Below, piece by piece: positions 1-9,959 of a stretch of 64,000 nucleotides of DNA. The position numbers were made by a program, and so were the translations under genes. The stretch spans positions 265,004,897 to 265,068,896 of the forward strand of contig NC_090319.1 in the NCBI RefSeq assembly GCF_040869045.1, in the 5' to 3' direction. Positions within the stretch are counted from its first letter, which is position 1, and each line of letters starts with the position of its first letter. Below the pieces are notes generated by a model. That model saw nothing but the letters and a program-made list of their open reading frames with translations. It was not told the origin of the DNA and ran no database searches. This DNA comes from Eurosta solidaginis (lineage: Eukaryota > Arthropoda > Insecta > Diptera > Tephritidae).

Positions 1-1320
1 CATGCCAGCCCTTGTACCTTTCCGATACTCTGCTGATTACTCTTTTGGTCTAGCGCCTTCCACCAGACTAGAGCTCCATATGTTATTATCGGTCTAATGA
101 CCGTGCTGTACATGCCATGAAGGACATGTGCTGCCTGTCCTCAGTTCCGCCCAAAAGCCTTTTTGCAGGCGTAGAATGCTGCTAGAGCTTTCTTTGATCT
201 CATATCAAGGTTCCTTCTCCAGCTTAACTTGGAATCGAGTATAATTCCAAGATATTTCGCTTCCGTAGATAGCTTTAACGTTGTGCCGTTTAGCCGCGGT
301 AAGTTAAAGGAGCGTATCTTTGTCTTTGTCGTGAACAGGACAAGTTCGGTTTGTGTTGTGTTTACCCCCAGCCCATCGCGAAATATGACAAAGTGCCGAT
401 TCCATGAGTTCGCTGATGGTTGCCAAGAATTTGCCTGTGATCAGAATCACTAAGTCGTCGGCGTATGCAACTACCTTTCTTCCTTTTCTCCTACAGATTT
501 CAAGAATTTCGTTGACCACCAGTATCCAGATAAGAGGCGATAGCACCCCGCCTTTGGGGGTGCCTCTGGTGGTCATTTTGCCAATAAAACCAGTCCCTAA
601 AGTCGCGACTATAGAGCTTTGGATTCCATATCGTGTAAGAGCTTTGCAGATGGCCTCCGTCTGCACGTTGTTGAAAGCGCCCTCAATGTCGAGGAAAGCT
701 GCCAACGTGTATTCCTTGCAGCTTAGTAAGTTCTCGATGGCACTGACTGCCTCATGAAGGGCATTTTAAACTGATTTGCCTTTTTGGTATGCATTCTGTG
801 CTGCATCTATCTGCCAGATATTGGCATTGTTTCTAATGTGTAGATCGATAAGTCTCTCCAGTGTTTTAAGGATAAAGGAGGAGAGGCTTATTGGTCAATA
901 GTCTTTGGCTTCCGAGTGGTTAAGTTTTCTTGCTTTGGGAATGAAAACCACCGGTACATTTCTACAGGTTTCGGGTACATAACCATCTTGTAAGCATCTT
1001 GAGAAGATGCCGTGTAGATACGGTATCAGTTCGTCACAAACGGCTTGTAACATAGCCGGTATCACACCATCCGGTCCCGCCGATTTGTAGGGTTTGTAAG
1101 ATCATAAATGCAACCAAGTCAACTAATCAATAGAATAAGCAAAAATACATCACTGTAAAGGAAGAAAAGGGAAGATGGCGGACTTCCGGTTCATTATTGG
1201 ATTGACGGCTGAAGAATAAAGTATTAAGATAATTAATCCGGACGTTTCTGCTGTTTTATTAACCATCGAAGGTAGAAATTACAGGTTCGAATGATTTTAT
1301 AGCCCATGACATTTTATCCT
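1..1320 (-). pseudogene. LINE reverse transcriptase remnant (copy 1)
   Basis: Minus-strand coding traces of a LINE reverse transcriptase, which would copy the element RNA at the nicked target. The best open part (705-304) carries AAFLDIEGAFNN (first catalytic Asp block), RGTPKGGVLSPL (motif 4) and YADDLVIL (the paired catalytic Asp). Upstream, on the right of the solo LTR, the frame reads into KSAGPDG, the usual start of the LINE RT domain; this motif is only continuous when the LTR at 1095-1283 is skipped. A stop in the fingers region and a frame change near 300 disable it. The thumb and any RNase H would lie left of the window or are too decayed to see. Confidence 0.8.
1095..1283 (+). mobile_element. 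Solo LTR, 189 bp, with 4-bp target duplication
   Basis: The insert begins TGTAAG and ends TTACA and is flanked by GGTT on both sides (1091-1094 and 1284-1287). An AATAAA on the plus strand near 1217 suggests plus orientation. Excising the insert with one GGTT restores the reading frame of the LINE reverse transcriptase on the other strand, which fixes the boundaries. No internal LTR-retrotransposon sequence is attached, so this is a solo LTR left by recombination. A 4-bp duplication favours a Ty3/gypsy-type integrase, but family assignment is inference. Confidence 0.75.
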
Positions 1321-1900
1321 GGTCAACGATGTCCATGACGTCGGTTTCAGGAGGGTATGTGCGGTTTTCTGGCATAGTCGTGCCTGTCGTATCCGTGCGT
1401 CCACGATGTTGAAGAGTATCCTACTGTGGTCCGAGAAGGAGCGTATGTCTGACACTCTCCAGTCATCGAATCTTATAGTGGCATAGTCTGTGGCCAGGGT
1501 GATATCTATGACTTCCTCTCTAATTCTATTCCTAAACGTTGGCTGGTTGTCTTTGTTTCATACCATTAGGTTAGCAGTAAGCAAGTAGTCAAAAATGGAC
1601 TCACCTCTTGCGTTTGTGTGGCTGCTCCCCCATAGCTCATGATGTCCGTTGGCGTCGCAGCCGATGACAAGGCCGGTTCTATGCGTTTCCGCGAACTTCA
1701 CAAGTTCTATACAGTAACGAGGTCTCCGTTGCAGTGCTGTGTAGAGATAAATAGTTTAATATTTTTCTTAGCTACAATAGATGCTCTAATTTTACTCTCT
1801 TGTGGTGCAAGTAGACGGTAGCCGTCTAGTCCTAATCCGCAAACTCTGCCCTTAACCAGCCAGGGTTCTTGGGTTAGAGCTATGTCCACTCCGTTTTTGC
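1300..1900 (-). pseudogene. LINE apurinic-like endonuclease remnant (copy 1)
   Basis: The minus-strand frame near 1889-1707 begins with IALTQEPW, which matches the conserved QEPW start block of the APE-type endonuclease that nicks the target in LINEs. Downstream (towards 1300) the three frames carry scattered endonuclease-like pieces broken by many stops, then lead into the RT start. The catalytic His/Asp end blocks cannot be placed with confidence. Role and position between ORF1 and RT match LINE ORF2 organisation. Confidence 0.6.
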
Positions 1901-1946
1901 AATGTATTTCGTTAGGTGGATCGCGGCGGAAGCTAAGTGGGGAAAA

Positions 1947-3376
1947 TTAATCTGCACCACCGCGAGCTTCTTCTTTTGTGGCATCTGGACTGTCAACAGG
2001 CACAAAGACCTTAAGAGAGCCCAGCCCAAACCTAACGACCCCGTTGAGCCTCTTTATGGCTTGCAGCGACGTTTGATCGATTGCGATCTGTAGGTCGCTG
2101 CCCGCCCTTGTCTTGGAAGGGGTCTTCGAGACGACCTGCCATTGGTCTGCCTTCAGCCCTTTATTCTGCTTGCCCAATAGTTTCAGTGTGGACTCCGTTG
2201 CCATTACTGGAGGTGGCATCCATACTGAGACCACCGTACGAAGCAGTAAACTGGAGCGGGGGATCGCCTCCAAATGTGCTCTCGGTCAAAGAGCTCCCAA
2301 GCCGTGGACTGCCTTCGTTAAGAAATCCACAGATTTCTTGTTGCAGCAGACGACCTTAACGCCCTTCTGCCAGCCCGCGCCGTCGAAGGGTATCTCATCG
2401 CTTTCAGCCTTGAGCATCCTCTCCATTAGCTTGCCTTCTACAAGCAGCCACCTTTCCGGCGTTATCTTCCCGTCAGGGTTGATTTTGTCGATGATGGCTA
2501 CTTTTAGACCTGAGGGGCAGTCGAAGGTAGCGTGAGGTTTCCGCTTCTTCGAATCCTTTTCAGATCCCTCAACGGAACTGATGCCCTTCCGGCCTTGTGT
2601 GCCCATTGGTCCCGACGAGGACGCTTGGTTAGCATCCTAGCCCTGATCGTTTGATGCTTTCTGGCCGCCAGCTTTAGCAGCGTTAGTTGCTTTGTACTTT
2701 GCTACTACCTTTCTGTGTTTCTTAATAAGAGCCTTTTCTCTCACAATGAGAGCGGCAGGATCTTTCTTCTGCATCTCTCGAAGGTAGTAGGAAGAGTTTG
2801 TGTAGCAGCCCTTCAGGGCTTTCTGCGCCCTTTTTATCTTCTCCGACCTGACCCTTTGTCCTCCGTAGTTCCTTGGCCCTTCAGCAGAACGCTCTCAGCC
2901 TCCTAGTCTTTTTCATCGTCGTCGCTCACCAGTGATGATAGCTCATCCCCGGTGGCGCTGACGATGGTTAGACTCCGCAATCGAGAACTAACGCTTCCCT
3001 CAGCACCAGACTCAGATCCTGCTTTTGCCGTGCTCCACAGAGCGTGCTCGGATAGGGACAGAGCTCTTGTTCTCCTAGTAGCATTCGTAGACTGTGTAGC
3101 CTGGGGTTCCGCTCCACAGCCTGAGAAGTCGCTGGATCTCGACGCCAGATGGCCTTCTCGCCCACCGTCTACCGCCGGTACTGGGGATCCGAAACCGTGT
3201 ACCGTAACTTTTCTCCCTTCGTTTTCACTCATACCCGACGAAGCGAATTCGCCATTACTTTTGGATTTTCTTTTAAGTCTACCACTCCTTCCAAAAGACT
3301 CAGACTCCGCCGCCCCTAACCTGGGGAAAACAGAAGTCGTTGTGTGCCGCCCCTGACATGGGAAACAGACGCACAC
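1947..3376 (-). pseudogene. LINE ORF1-like protein remnant (copy 1)
   Basis: Several minus-strand open frames (3376-2903, 2606-2286, 2273-1947) line up as a broken ORF1. The N-terminal part is Ser/Arg/Glu rich and low in complexity. The central part contains a block ending in GWQKGVKVV, and the last part a block with SLQAIKRLNGVVRFGL; both have counterparts in ORF1 of copy 2 (YAGWFQGSIKVV and SLSVLKETGGEINYGL). This resembles the insect DUF4780-type domain found in LINE ORF1 proteins, an attribution from memory. No CCHC knuckles are seen. Frames change at about 2900, 2610 and 2280. Confidence 0.6.
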
Positions 3377-3545
3377 GTGGCGTTAAGGCTATGTGTGCCA
3401 GGTGCCGCCCTGACCTGAGGAAACAGACGCATCTGGCGACTTATTGATCCGTTAGGGCTGTGTGTACCAGATGCCGCCCCTAACATGGAGAAACAGATGC
3501 ATCTGGCGGACAAGAGGTGCCGCCCGAACATGGGAAAACAGTCGC
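3309..3545. repeat. Irregular tandem repeat in the LINE copy 1 5' region
   Basis: Five copies of a GCCGCCC(N5-7)ACCTGGGGAAACAG-like block start near 3309, 3346, 3404, 3473 and 3519. Spacing is uneven (37-69 bp) because the sequence between blocks varies. Read on the minus strand the blocks encode similar CFPxxGRH pieces, so the repeat may lie in the extreme N-terminal part of ORF1 or in the 5' UTR promoter region. Confidence 0.6.
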
Positions 3546-3725
3546 ACACTCGTAGCCGTTAAGGCAAAAGTAGCAGTTCTTGGTTACCTCTCCACGAAGT
3601 TCGATCCATACGGGCGGAGGATGCCTGAGCATCTCCTTTTGTATGTTCAGCGCCTCGAGGAAGCGGCGTAAGCCCCCGCACCGCGACAAGGTGCCTACCA
3701 TAGCGGAGGTTGACCCCGATATACT

Positions 3726-4285
3726 GTTATAACGTTTTCATTAAAGTACTTAAAATAAGTGAAAATTTGGACACGATATCTATTGAATGAGAAGATTGAG
3801 ACTCTGCAGTGTGTGACAGGACACGATTTCTGGCAGTGCAAGGATGGGATGTATATCAAGATATTTAGCTTGCTCTATTTGGCGGGATATCGCCTCCTAT
3901 AGCATGACAGTGTTAAAAGAACATATAATGTGTACCCCTGTCTCAACGGGCATTAAAATTCTCATTTCTAGTGGCTTACCTGCAGAACTATAGGGGAAAT
4001 GTTCTCAATAAAAGAAAAAACGCACAACAAGTCCTTCCCCCAGCGCCACGTTTGAATCATGCGTATTTTGTCGACATGTTCTGAGCAAACGTACGAACAT
4101 TTGGGAAGGCAGGTGAAAGTCCGTAATTTTATTCGTTCGACCTTTTTTGTGGGTTTGTTGTTGGTGCGTTATCGTTTTGTGTTTATTTGTTGTTGTGTGT
4201 CTGTCTGCTGTACCTGTGTGATTACTTTGTTTCTTGTAAACAAGTTTTAAAGGCTCGATTATTTTGTCAGAAATTGTGTTTATCT
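3726..4285. other. Unassigned sequence
   Basis: No coding domain or clear repeat is visible between the 5' end of the LINE and the Penelope-like fragment. A short plus-strand frame at 4059-4250 is hydrophobic and appears to be an antisense shadow of the Penelope-like tail. Confidence 0.4.
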
Positions 4286-4985
4286 GTTAGTGTATTATTC
4301 TATCGACGAACGTTTTCGGTTTTTAGATTTCCATGTTTTCGAATACGTTGAGACGTCGGCCTTTTGCTTGTATGCGAAGGACCCTAACTGTTTTATTGAT
4401 GTTTGCTGGGGAGCATTCATTTTCGACCATGTGATTCGCGAAGTTAGACTCGGGTATGATGTTTGGATTCCGTATTTTTTGTTTAATCTCTGATATGTTC
4501 TCTGAACCTCGTTCTTATTTGCCGTCCCGTTTGGCCTATGTAACTGTGTTGGCATCCGCAGGTAAGCTTGTATACACCGTTGCTGCCAAACGGATCCTCT
4601 GAGTTAGTGTTAGTTCTTAGTTTTCGCCCTAGATTGTTCGATGTTTTGAACGCTGTGTTAATGTTGTATTTTTTAAAGAAGTTTGCCAATTTATGTTTCT
4701 TTTCCAATATATGTCATAGTCGTCCAGGCGTTATTATTTCCCTTTTCATTATTTCTTTTTGGTTCTCCATGCGTCTTTCTGAGCTTATCTACTAGTGATT
4801 TTTTATATCCGTTGTTTGTAGCAATGTTATATATGACTTCAAGCTCTCTCTTATATGCCTTTTGTGTAAGAGGTGTTCTTTCAAGTCTATGTACCAAATG
4901 CCTTTATGCTACATTTTATATATATATATTGTGTCTTATTCTGTCGGTGGCCGTTGGCTTTCTATACATGTCATAGTTAAATCTT
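4285..4985 (-). pseudogene. Penelope-like element: C-terminal region with GIY-YIG endonuclease
   Basis: Minus-strand frames 4897-4691, 4707-4483 and 4555-4295 give, in order, the spacer that follows the Penelope RT (NNGYKKSLVDKL), a linker with TAFKTSNNLGRKL, then the GIY-YIG nuclease core: GVYKLTC, YIGQTG eleven residues on, and RFREH. These are the diagnostic motifs of Penelope-like elements, whose GIY-YIG domain cleaves target DNA. Downstream, in a different frame, FANHMVE and a Leu/Glu-rich end match the domain's C-terminus. Two frameshifts break it, and the reverse transcriptase that should precede it is absent here. Confidence 0.75.
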
Positions 4986-5430
4986 TTGGCAACTTTATTA
5001 ATATTTATCGTATTAATATTTATTTTGAGGTGCAAAATTAAATTATGTATACGCAAATACATAATATGATATTATTTATTCGAGCTCGCGGGGCCCTCCC
5101 GATGCTGGGGCCCGGGGCTATAGCCCCTGCTAGCCCCTACTTTAATCCGCCCCTGCTGCCAGCTTGTCCAATTTCCGGTTCAGTGAGCTGTATTTTTGTT
5201 GTAGTTCATGATCTACTTCTGTCTTTATTATTTATTATTATTTATTTATTATTTAAATTCGACGACAAACTTGAAATGGTCGACTGCATAATGTAAAAGA
5301 TATATAAATATACAAGTCAAAAGTTAAAATTTAAGATATATCGAGATTTCAACAATGTTATATTACAAACAAAGATATATTATTGAACATTACAGTTTAG
5401 TTTCAGAATATAATAATAAGAAATATGAGC
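4986..5430. other. A+T-rich spacer with a short GC-rich palindromic insert
   Basis: Mostly A+T-rich DNA. A GC-rich patch at about 5080-5165 contains GGGGCTATAGCCCC, a perfect 14-bp palindrome, within GGGGCCCGGGGC context. It could be part of a short inverted-repeat element, but ends cannot be defined. Confidence 0.4.
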
Positions 5431-5454
5431 AGAGATAAGATCTTATACTGAGAT

Positions 5455-5790
5455 CTTATACTGGCGGAATGCATCACATTCCGCTCAGCGTGATTTCAGA
5501 ATGTAGTGGATTCCAATCTTGCTGTTGAAATGCAACAAGATTCCAATCAGCATGTCATGGGAATCCGGTAGTGCGATAGTGTAATGAGGATACGTCATCA
5601 CAAGGCATTAAAAAGCAACATGACTTGTAATGTTGGAATGCACCGGATTCCAATCAGCTCGATGCCTGATCCACAAGATTATACTGCCGGAATGCATACG
5701 ATTCCGGTCAGTGACTCATAAAAAGCATGTTTTTAACGTTGTTGGAATACACCAGATTCCAATCAACACAGTACTGTCTTGTTCCTTCTT
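5455..5790. repeat. Cluster of GGAAT...ATTCC short palindromes
   Basis: Five short inverted repeats follow each other: GGCGGAATGCATCACATTCCGC, GATTCCAATCTTG...CAAGATTCCAATC, TTGGAATGCACCGGATTCCAA, CCGGAATGCATACGATTCCGG and TTGGAATACACCAGATTCCAA. Most are followed by TCAG or TCA. The arms differ between units but each arm is matched within its own unit, so pairing is kept while sequence drifts. Confidence 0.65.
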
Positions 5791-5895
5791 AATGATACAT
5801 GCTGATAAATGTTCCTCCATCCTTATACGAGACAGTGCCTGTTTTTTATGGAAGAAATAAATGCCGGCAAATTAAACTAGCTTGTATTTCTTAGA

Positions 5896-6290
5896 TTAGA
5901 TAGGCAAGTATTGCATTACATATAGTGGCAAAATTACATTCAAGACTGATACAGCTATACAAGTCATTGTAGAGCACGCACCAGATAAGAACAGGATTAT
6001 TTTTAGCAAAGTTTCGTCGACAAAGGGGTAAATAAAAAGGAACGTAGTGTCTGGATACTCTAGGGGGAATAGCAAAAACAAGCGGCTGAAAAGGTCCGCA
6101 GAATCAATTTCTCCAATAATGAGCTTATGGATGAACAATACCCCCCGTAATATTCTCCAATTTTCCAGAGTGGGTAAGTTAATAAGAAGAAGTCTACTTC
6201 TGTATGGAGGAAGGTGGAGACTTGAGTCCAAATTAAGGCCGCATAATGCGAGTATCAAAAATTGCTTATGAGGTAGAAACATTCCATTAA
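5896..6290 (-). pseudogene. C-terminal tail of a Jockey/CR1-like LINE ORF2
   Basis: The minus-strand frame 6282-5896 reads LPPYRSRLLLINLPTLE, then RILRGVLFIHKLI and GEIDSADLFSRL, the pattern after the RT of many insect Jockey/CR1-like LINEs. It is a short, isolated 3' fragment with no endonuclease or RT core beside it, lying between the two Penelope-like pieces. The match is from memory of the family; the clade is not certain. Confidence 0.55.
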
Positions 6291-6545
6291 TGCAGTCGTA
6301 GGTAGTTGTTCTGCCAATCTTAAATGGGTAGATAATAACTCGGCATTTATCTCATCCTTCTTGGAGTATAAGCTTTCCAACTTATGTGTTAAACAATCTC
6401 TTTCTGCTTTTCTAACTGTTTTCCTGCTAAACTTGGTATTTACCTTTATTGTTATTTTAGCGAATTTTGCAGTAACATTCAATTCTAGGTATTGTTTGCT
6501 GAACCAAATGCTCGCCTTTGTTTTATGTATTTTCAGTAGATGTCG
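6286..6545 (-). pseudogene. Penelope-like element: N-terminal region
   Basis: The minus-strand frame 6545-6286 has a Lys/Arg/Leu-rich N-terminal pattern (TAKFAKI, VRKAERD, THLRLAEQL) as found before the RT of Penelope-like elements. The same frame continues for about 17 codons on the far side of the Transib insertion (from 9890 rightwards) when one target copy is used, so Transib hit this frame. With the GIY-YIG part at 4285-4985 on the same strand, this may be one element that has lost its RT core, or two separate fragments. Confidence 0.5.
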
Positions 6546-6584
6546 CACAGTGGCGCCTCTACCGTTAAATCATGGCAAAAATCA
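6546..6584 (+). repeat. Transib left end: RSS-like heptamer-22-nonamer
   Basis: CACAGTG (6546-6552), a 22-bp spacer beginning GCGCC, then GCAAAAATCA (6575-6584). CACAGTG equals the consensus heptamer of V(D)J recombination signals, and GCAAAAATC matches the nonamer ACAAAAACC at 7 of 9 positions. Confidence 0.85.
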
Positions 6585-7330
6585 AAAAAATCATGAAAGC
6601 GTTCGCTAATAGAGAATTTTCCAGGGATCAAGAATATACAACTGTTTTTTTTACAGAAAATGATAGTTTACCAGGTAGAGCCGCTCAAAGTTTACCAATT
6701 TTCAACGTTGGGAAAAATTTGAAATTTTTCTTCGTTTTCGTTGTATTTAAAATGGTTTTGTGAGTAAACAAGGCGGCCGGTTGTCATTTTCTTGTATAGC
6801 AATTAAAGATAATTTAATTTAGGATTGAAACCAAAAAAAATTGTTTTTTTTGTTAAAAGTTGGCGGATATACCTGTTTTTCGAAATCCCTATTTTTAGGC
6901 CCTTTTTAAAACTTTGATGGAAACAAAAAAATGTTAAAATATGTGCTCCGTCAAATTAACAGTAGTTATTTGTGAAATAAATTTCATAAAGTCTACCTGC
7001 GTCCAGCTGCAACTTCAAATGAAGTTAAGCAATCTTGGGCATAAATACGCGTCTGAGCAGGTATATATAATTCAGTACGGCCGTATGGTCGTTTATGTTA
7101 TTTGAACTTGTTAACAACATACATTTTTCTAGTTACGAATTGTATACCTAAAATTCATTTTAATAATTTGAGTAGGTATATAAAGCTATCCATCATACAA
7201 TGCACATTATCATTCGTCTTTTGGAGATTAAGGAACTAAGTATTCTGTTTACTTAAATAAAGAGCATAGTATTTTTAAATATAGCTCACAGTTTAATATT
7301 TAGTCAGATACACTCGAAGCCAATTCTAAT

Positions 7331-9060
7331 ATGTATCTAGAAAACTCGAAACTATTTGCCGTGTTTAAATCTACAAAGTCAAGACGGGACTTCGTTGAGG
7401 CTATTATGAGAGAATTCGCGAGTGAAACCACCATTAAAGAAAAGGAAGGCCTGGAAGAAAAAATTGGTTTACAATACATTATGATAGAAAGAAAATGGAA
7501 GGACCTCTATTGTAACAATTCAAAATTTCTAAGTAAGCATGAAAAGTGGCTAGCTGACAAAACTTTTTTGGAAGAAGAAATGCCTAGCACGTCAACCAAT
7601 CCAACTAGAGGGAGACCAGCAAAAGCCGTAGAAGAGTGTTCTACCTACGCAAGGAAAAGGAAGCTGTCTGATACCACAAAAGCTATGGCCACGACTCATC
7701 TTTCAGAAGCACTGGCTATTAAATATAAAAAAGACGAAGAAAACGCGAAGTCTTATATAACAGAAGCAGTTACGGTAGCAAGTCCAGTGCGACTGATGAG
7801 GATCAAAAATAGCATTCCCACACCACCAAATGCGCCACCTAGGAAATACACTCCCGAAGAAGCTTTGGCGCTGTTTATAGATATCGGTTTAACGAAGAAA
7901 AAATATATCATATTACTCAAGCCGAGAAAGAAGCAGTTCCTGTGAGTCCCAAAATAACCGAAGTATCATCTGAAATTGAGCTACAAAACCTAATGGATCA
8001 TACGTCTACACGACTCTTTCAAAGTTTACTGAAGCAAAGTTGAAATCACTGCCAAAGGAGCTAGCATTGATAACTAAGTGGGCTGTGATGGATCATCAGG
8101 ACAAAGCGCATATAAACAAAGAATAAATGTAGACGATGAAACAATTACAGATACTAATATGTTTATGGCTTCTATTGTTCCATTACGACTAAAAAATGAA
8201 GCTTCAGAATATGGGAAAACTCCACGTCCGTCAGCAACTATATTGTGCCGCCCGATATTATTTAAATACGAAAAGGAGTCTTCGGAACTCATAAAAGCTA
8301 CAGTGAGTGATACAAAAAATCAAATTACCAAATTAGAACCAACAATAATTGAAATTGAAGAGGGGAATGTCATTACAATAAAGCATGATTTTCTTCTAAC
8401 AATGGTCGATGGAAAAGTTTTGAACTTAATAACAAATACGACATCTATAATGAAATGTCCAATTTTAAGAAGAGCCAAAAGGACTTGGAAAATCTTGATG
8501 ATTCAATAACTGACGAATTACGATAAGATGTATGAAATTTGTTTTGAAGCTGGCTTATACACTACCACAACAAGGAGAAGTTTTCAACAACAATACAACA
8601 TGTAAGAAGAAACAAAACAGGAGAAAAAAAATAATTCAGGATGCATTTTATAAAGAGATTGGCCTTAGAGTTGACTGTCGAAATTATGGATACGGAGATA
8701 CAAATGATGGTAACTCCTCAAGAAGATTTTTTGAAAACGATGAAGTGACTGCTCGCATAACAGGAGTTGATAGAGATATTGTAAAAAGATTGGGAGTAAT
8801 TTTAAATATTTTAAACTGCCATGAACCAGTTAATTGACCCAAATTTGGAGAATATGCATCTAAACCTACAGAGTTGCTGCATCAAAAGTATCCCGAGAAG
8901 AAACTTACACCAACGGTACATACAATTCTAGCAAATTGAAAAGATTTAATAGAGTACCAGTGCTTACCATTAGGAGAATTGTCTGAGGAAGCTCAAGAAT
9001 CTAAGAACAACAATGAAAAAGAGATTTACTTATCAATTTTGTTACTTTATTGAAAAATAA
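7331..9060 (+). pseudogene. Transib transposase, RAG1-core-like, inactivated
   Basis: It would be a DDE transposase cutting at the element ends. Three main frames follow in order. 7331-7945 is an N-terminal Lys/Glu-rich region ending in YTPEEALALFID. 8078-8509 begins CDGSSGQSAYKQ, equivalent to the RAG1 segment with the first catalytic Asp, and ends in the region where RAG1 has a zinc-binding Cys pair, here only one Cys. 8532-8837 holds GYGDTNDGN and RRFF, followed after a stop by LSEEAQES (about 8975-9010), the block with the catalytic Glu. A base loss just before CDG, stops near 7945, 8509 and 8837, and no recognisable second Asp block between 8509 and 8620 mean no active enzyme. Family recognition is from motif memory. 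Confidence 0.75.
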
Positions 9061-9850
9061 GATATCTACATACAAGTTAATTTTTTATTTCAAATAAAAG
9101 AATTAATTAATTTAGTAATTTATAAATATATACTTTTCGTTATTGTATTCGTCTAAAGTTTATCAAATTTATATTAAAGCTTAGGCATTTCGCCTTCAAA
9201 CGAGTGTTAAATTTTTATGGAAATAAATACGTCTATCGAGTTTGGTACAAATTAGTACGGTTACTAAGATCAAACTTTTTAGCATAAATGGGCAGTGCCA
9301 CTCCCTTTTTCCAAAATTCGTTGGCTGTTTAATCTTTAGCTCAAATAAAATTTCATTGAACCACTTTCAATAACCTTTAGTTATTAATAAAATACGTATT
9401 TGGCTTGTAAATTAAAAAAAAAAAAACGTTAAATTTTACGATGAATTTTGAAGCACCTTGTTATTGTGGCACCAAAAACGGACATTTGAGTTTTATAAGA
9501 GTATTGCCATTTAAAACAAACAATACGTCTATCGATTTTGGTAGTTATTGATTACGTGACTACTTAGATAAAACTTTTTATCATAAGCGGGCAGTACCAA
9601 GCTATCTTATCAAAATCATTAGTTTATCTTATTTAATGCTTAAATACGTCATTGTTAGACAAATCTCATTTCACTTTGTTTATTTTTTACTAAAAACATT
9701 TTGTTTTTGCATTTTTCATTTCGGTTTTGACTAATTTTTTGAAGCACCCTGTATCTGTGACATTCTGAGCTTTTACACGATAAAACTTTAAATAATTAGC
9801 TTTCATTTTCAATTAAAACTTATAAAATATCTTCATTAGTTCAAAAGTTA

Positions 9851-9889
9851 TGATTTTTGCAAAGAAAAAACTCAAAAGGCGCCACTGTG
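9851..9889 (-). repeat. Transib right end: RSS-like heptamer-22-nonamer
   Basis: Read on the minus strand: CACAGTG (9889-9883), a 22-bp spacer beginning GCGCC, then GCAAAAATCA (9860-9851). Beyond the shared first 12 bp the spacer differs from the left end, yet its length and the A-rich block are the same. Confidence 0.85.
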
Positions 9890-9959
9890 CGTCGCTTGTA
9901 AATTGCCAGTAGTGTCCGTTCGCGTTCAAGTTAAAAGCCTGACAAGCATTAACTGTCTT

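Larger units (their letters stand above)
1..3725 (-). mobile_element. LOA/I-like non-LTR retrotransposon, copy 1 (3' end outside window)
   Basis: A minus-strand LINE running from a 5' region near 3725 to the left edge of the window. In transcription order it shows an ORF1 (3376-1947), endonuclease traces (1900-1300) and a reverse transcriptase (about 1320-300, continuing weakly to 1). The same ORF1 architecture and the same RT signature (GTP-x-GGVLSPL, then YADDL) recur in the plus-strand element at 53244-58176, so both belong to one family. Assignment to the LOA/I/R1 side of the LINE tree rests on the APE-type endonuclease, the RT motifs and the RNase H seen in copy 2; the exact clade is inference. 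The copy is dead: frameshifts and stops run throughout, and a solo LTR interrupts it at 1095-1283. Confidence 0.8.
6546..9889 (+). mobile_element. Transib (RAG1-related) DNA transposon, 3344 bp
   Basis: The element begins and ends with the inverted repeat CACAGTGGCGCC and is flanked by imperfect 5-bp target copies, TGTCG (6541-6545) and CGTCG (9890-9894). Transib elements make GC-rich 5-bp duplications and have ends starting with a CACWRTG heptamer. Inside, plus-strand frames from 7331 to about 9060 encode a broken transposase related to the RAG1 core. A+T-rich non-coding DNA lies on each side of the gene (6585-7330 and 9060-9850). Point lesions and the TSD mismatch show an old, immobile copy. 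Superfamily assignment rests on ends, target length and protein motifs together. Confidence 0.85.

Noticed and set aside
2952..3356. Plus-strand 134-residue frame in the first LINE
   Set aside because: Antisense shadow of the Ser/Arg-rich ORF1 N-terminus on the minus strand.
7331..7945. Host MADF/Myb-type regulatory gene
   Set aside because: It lies between Transib inverted repeats and is followed in order by RAG1-core-like pieces, so it is the transposase N-terminus.
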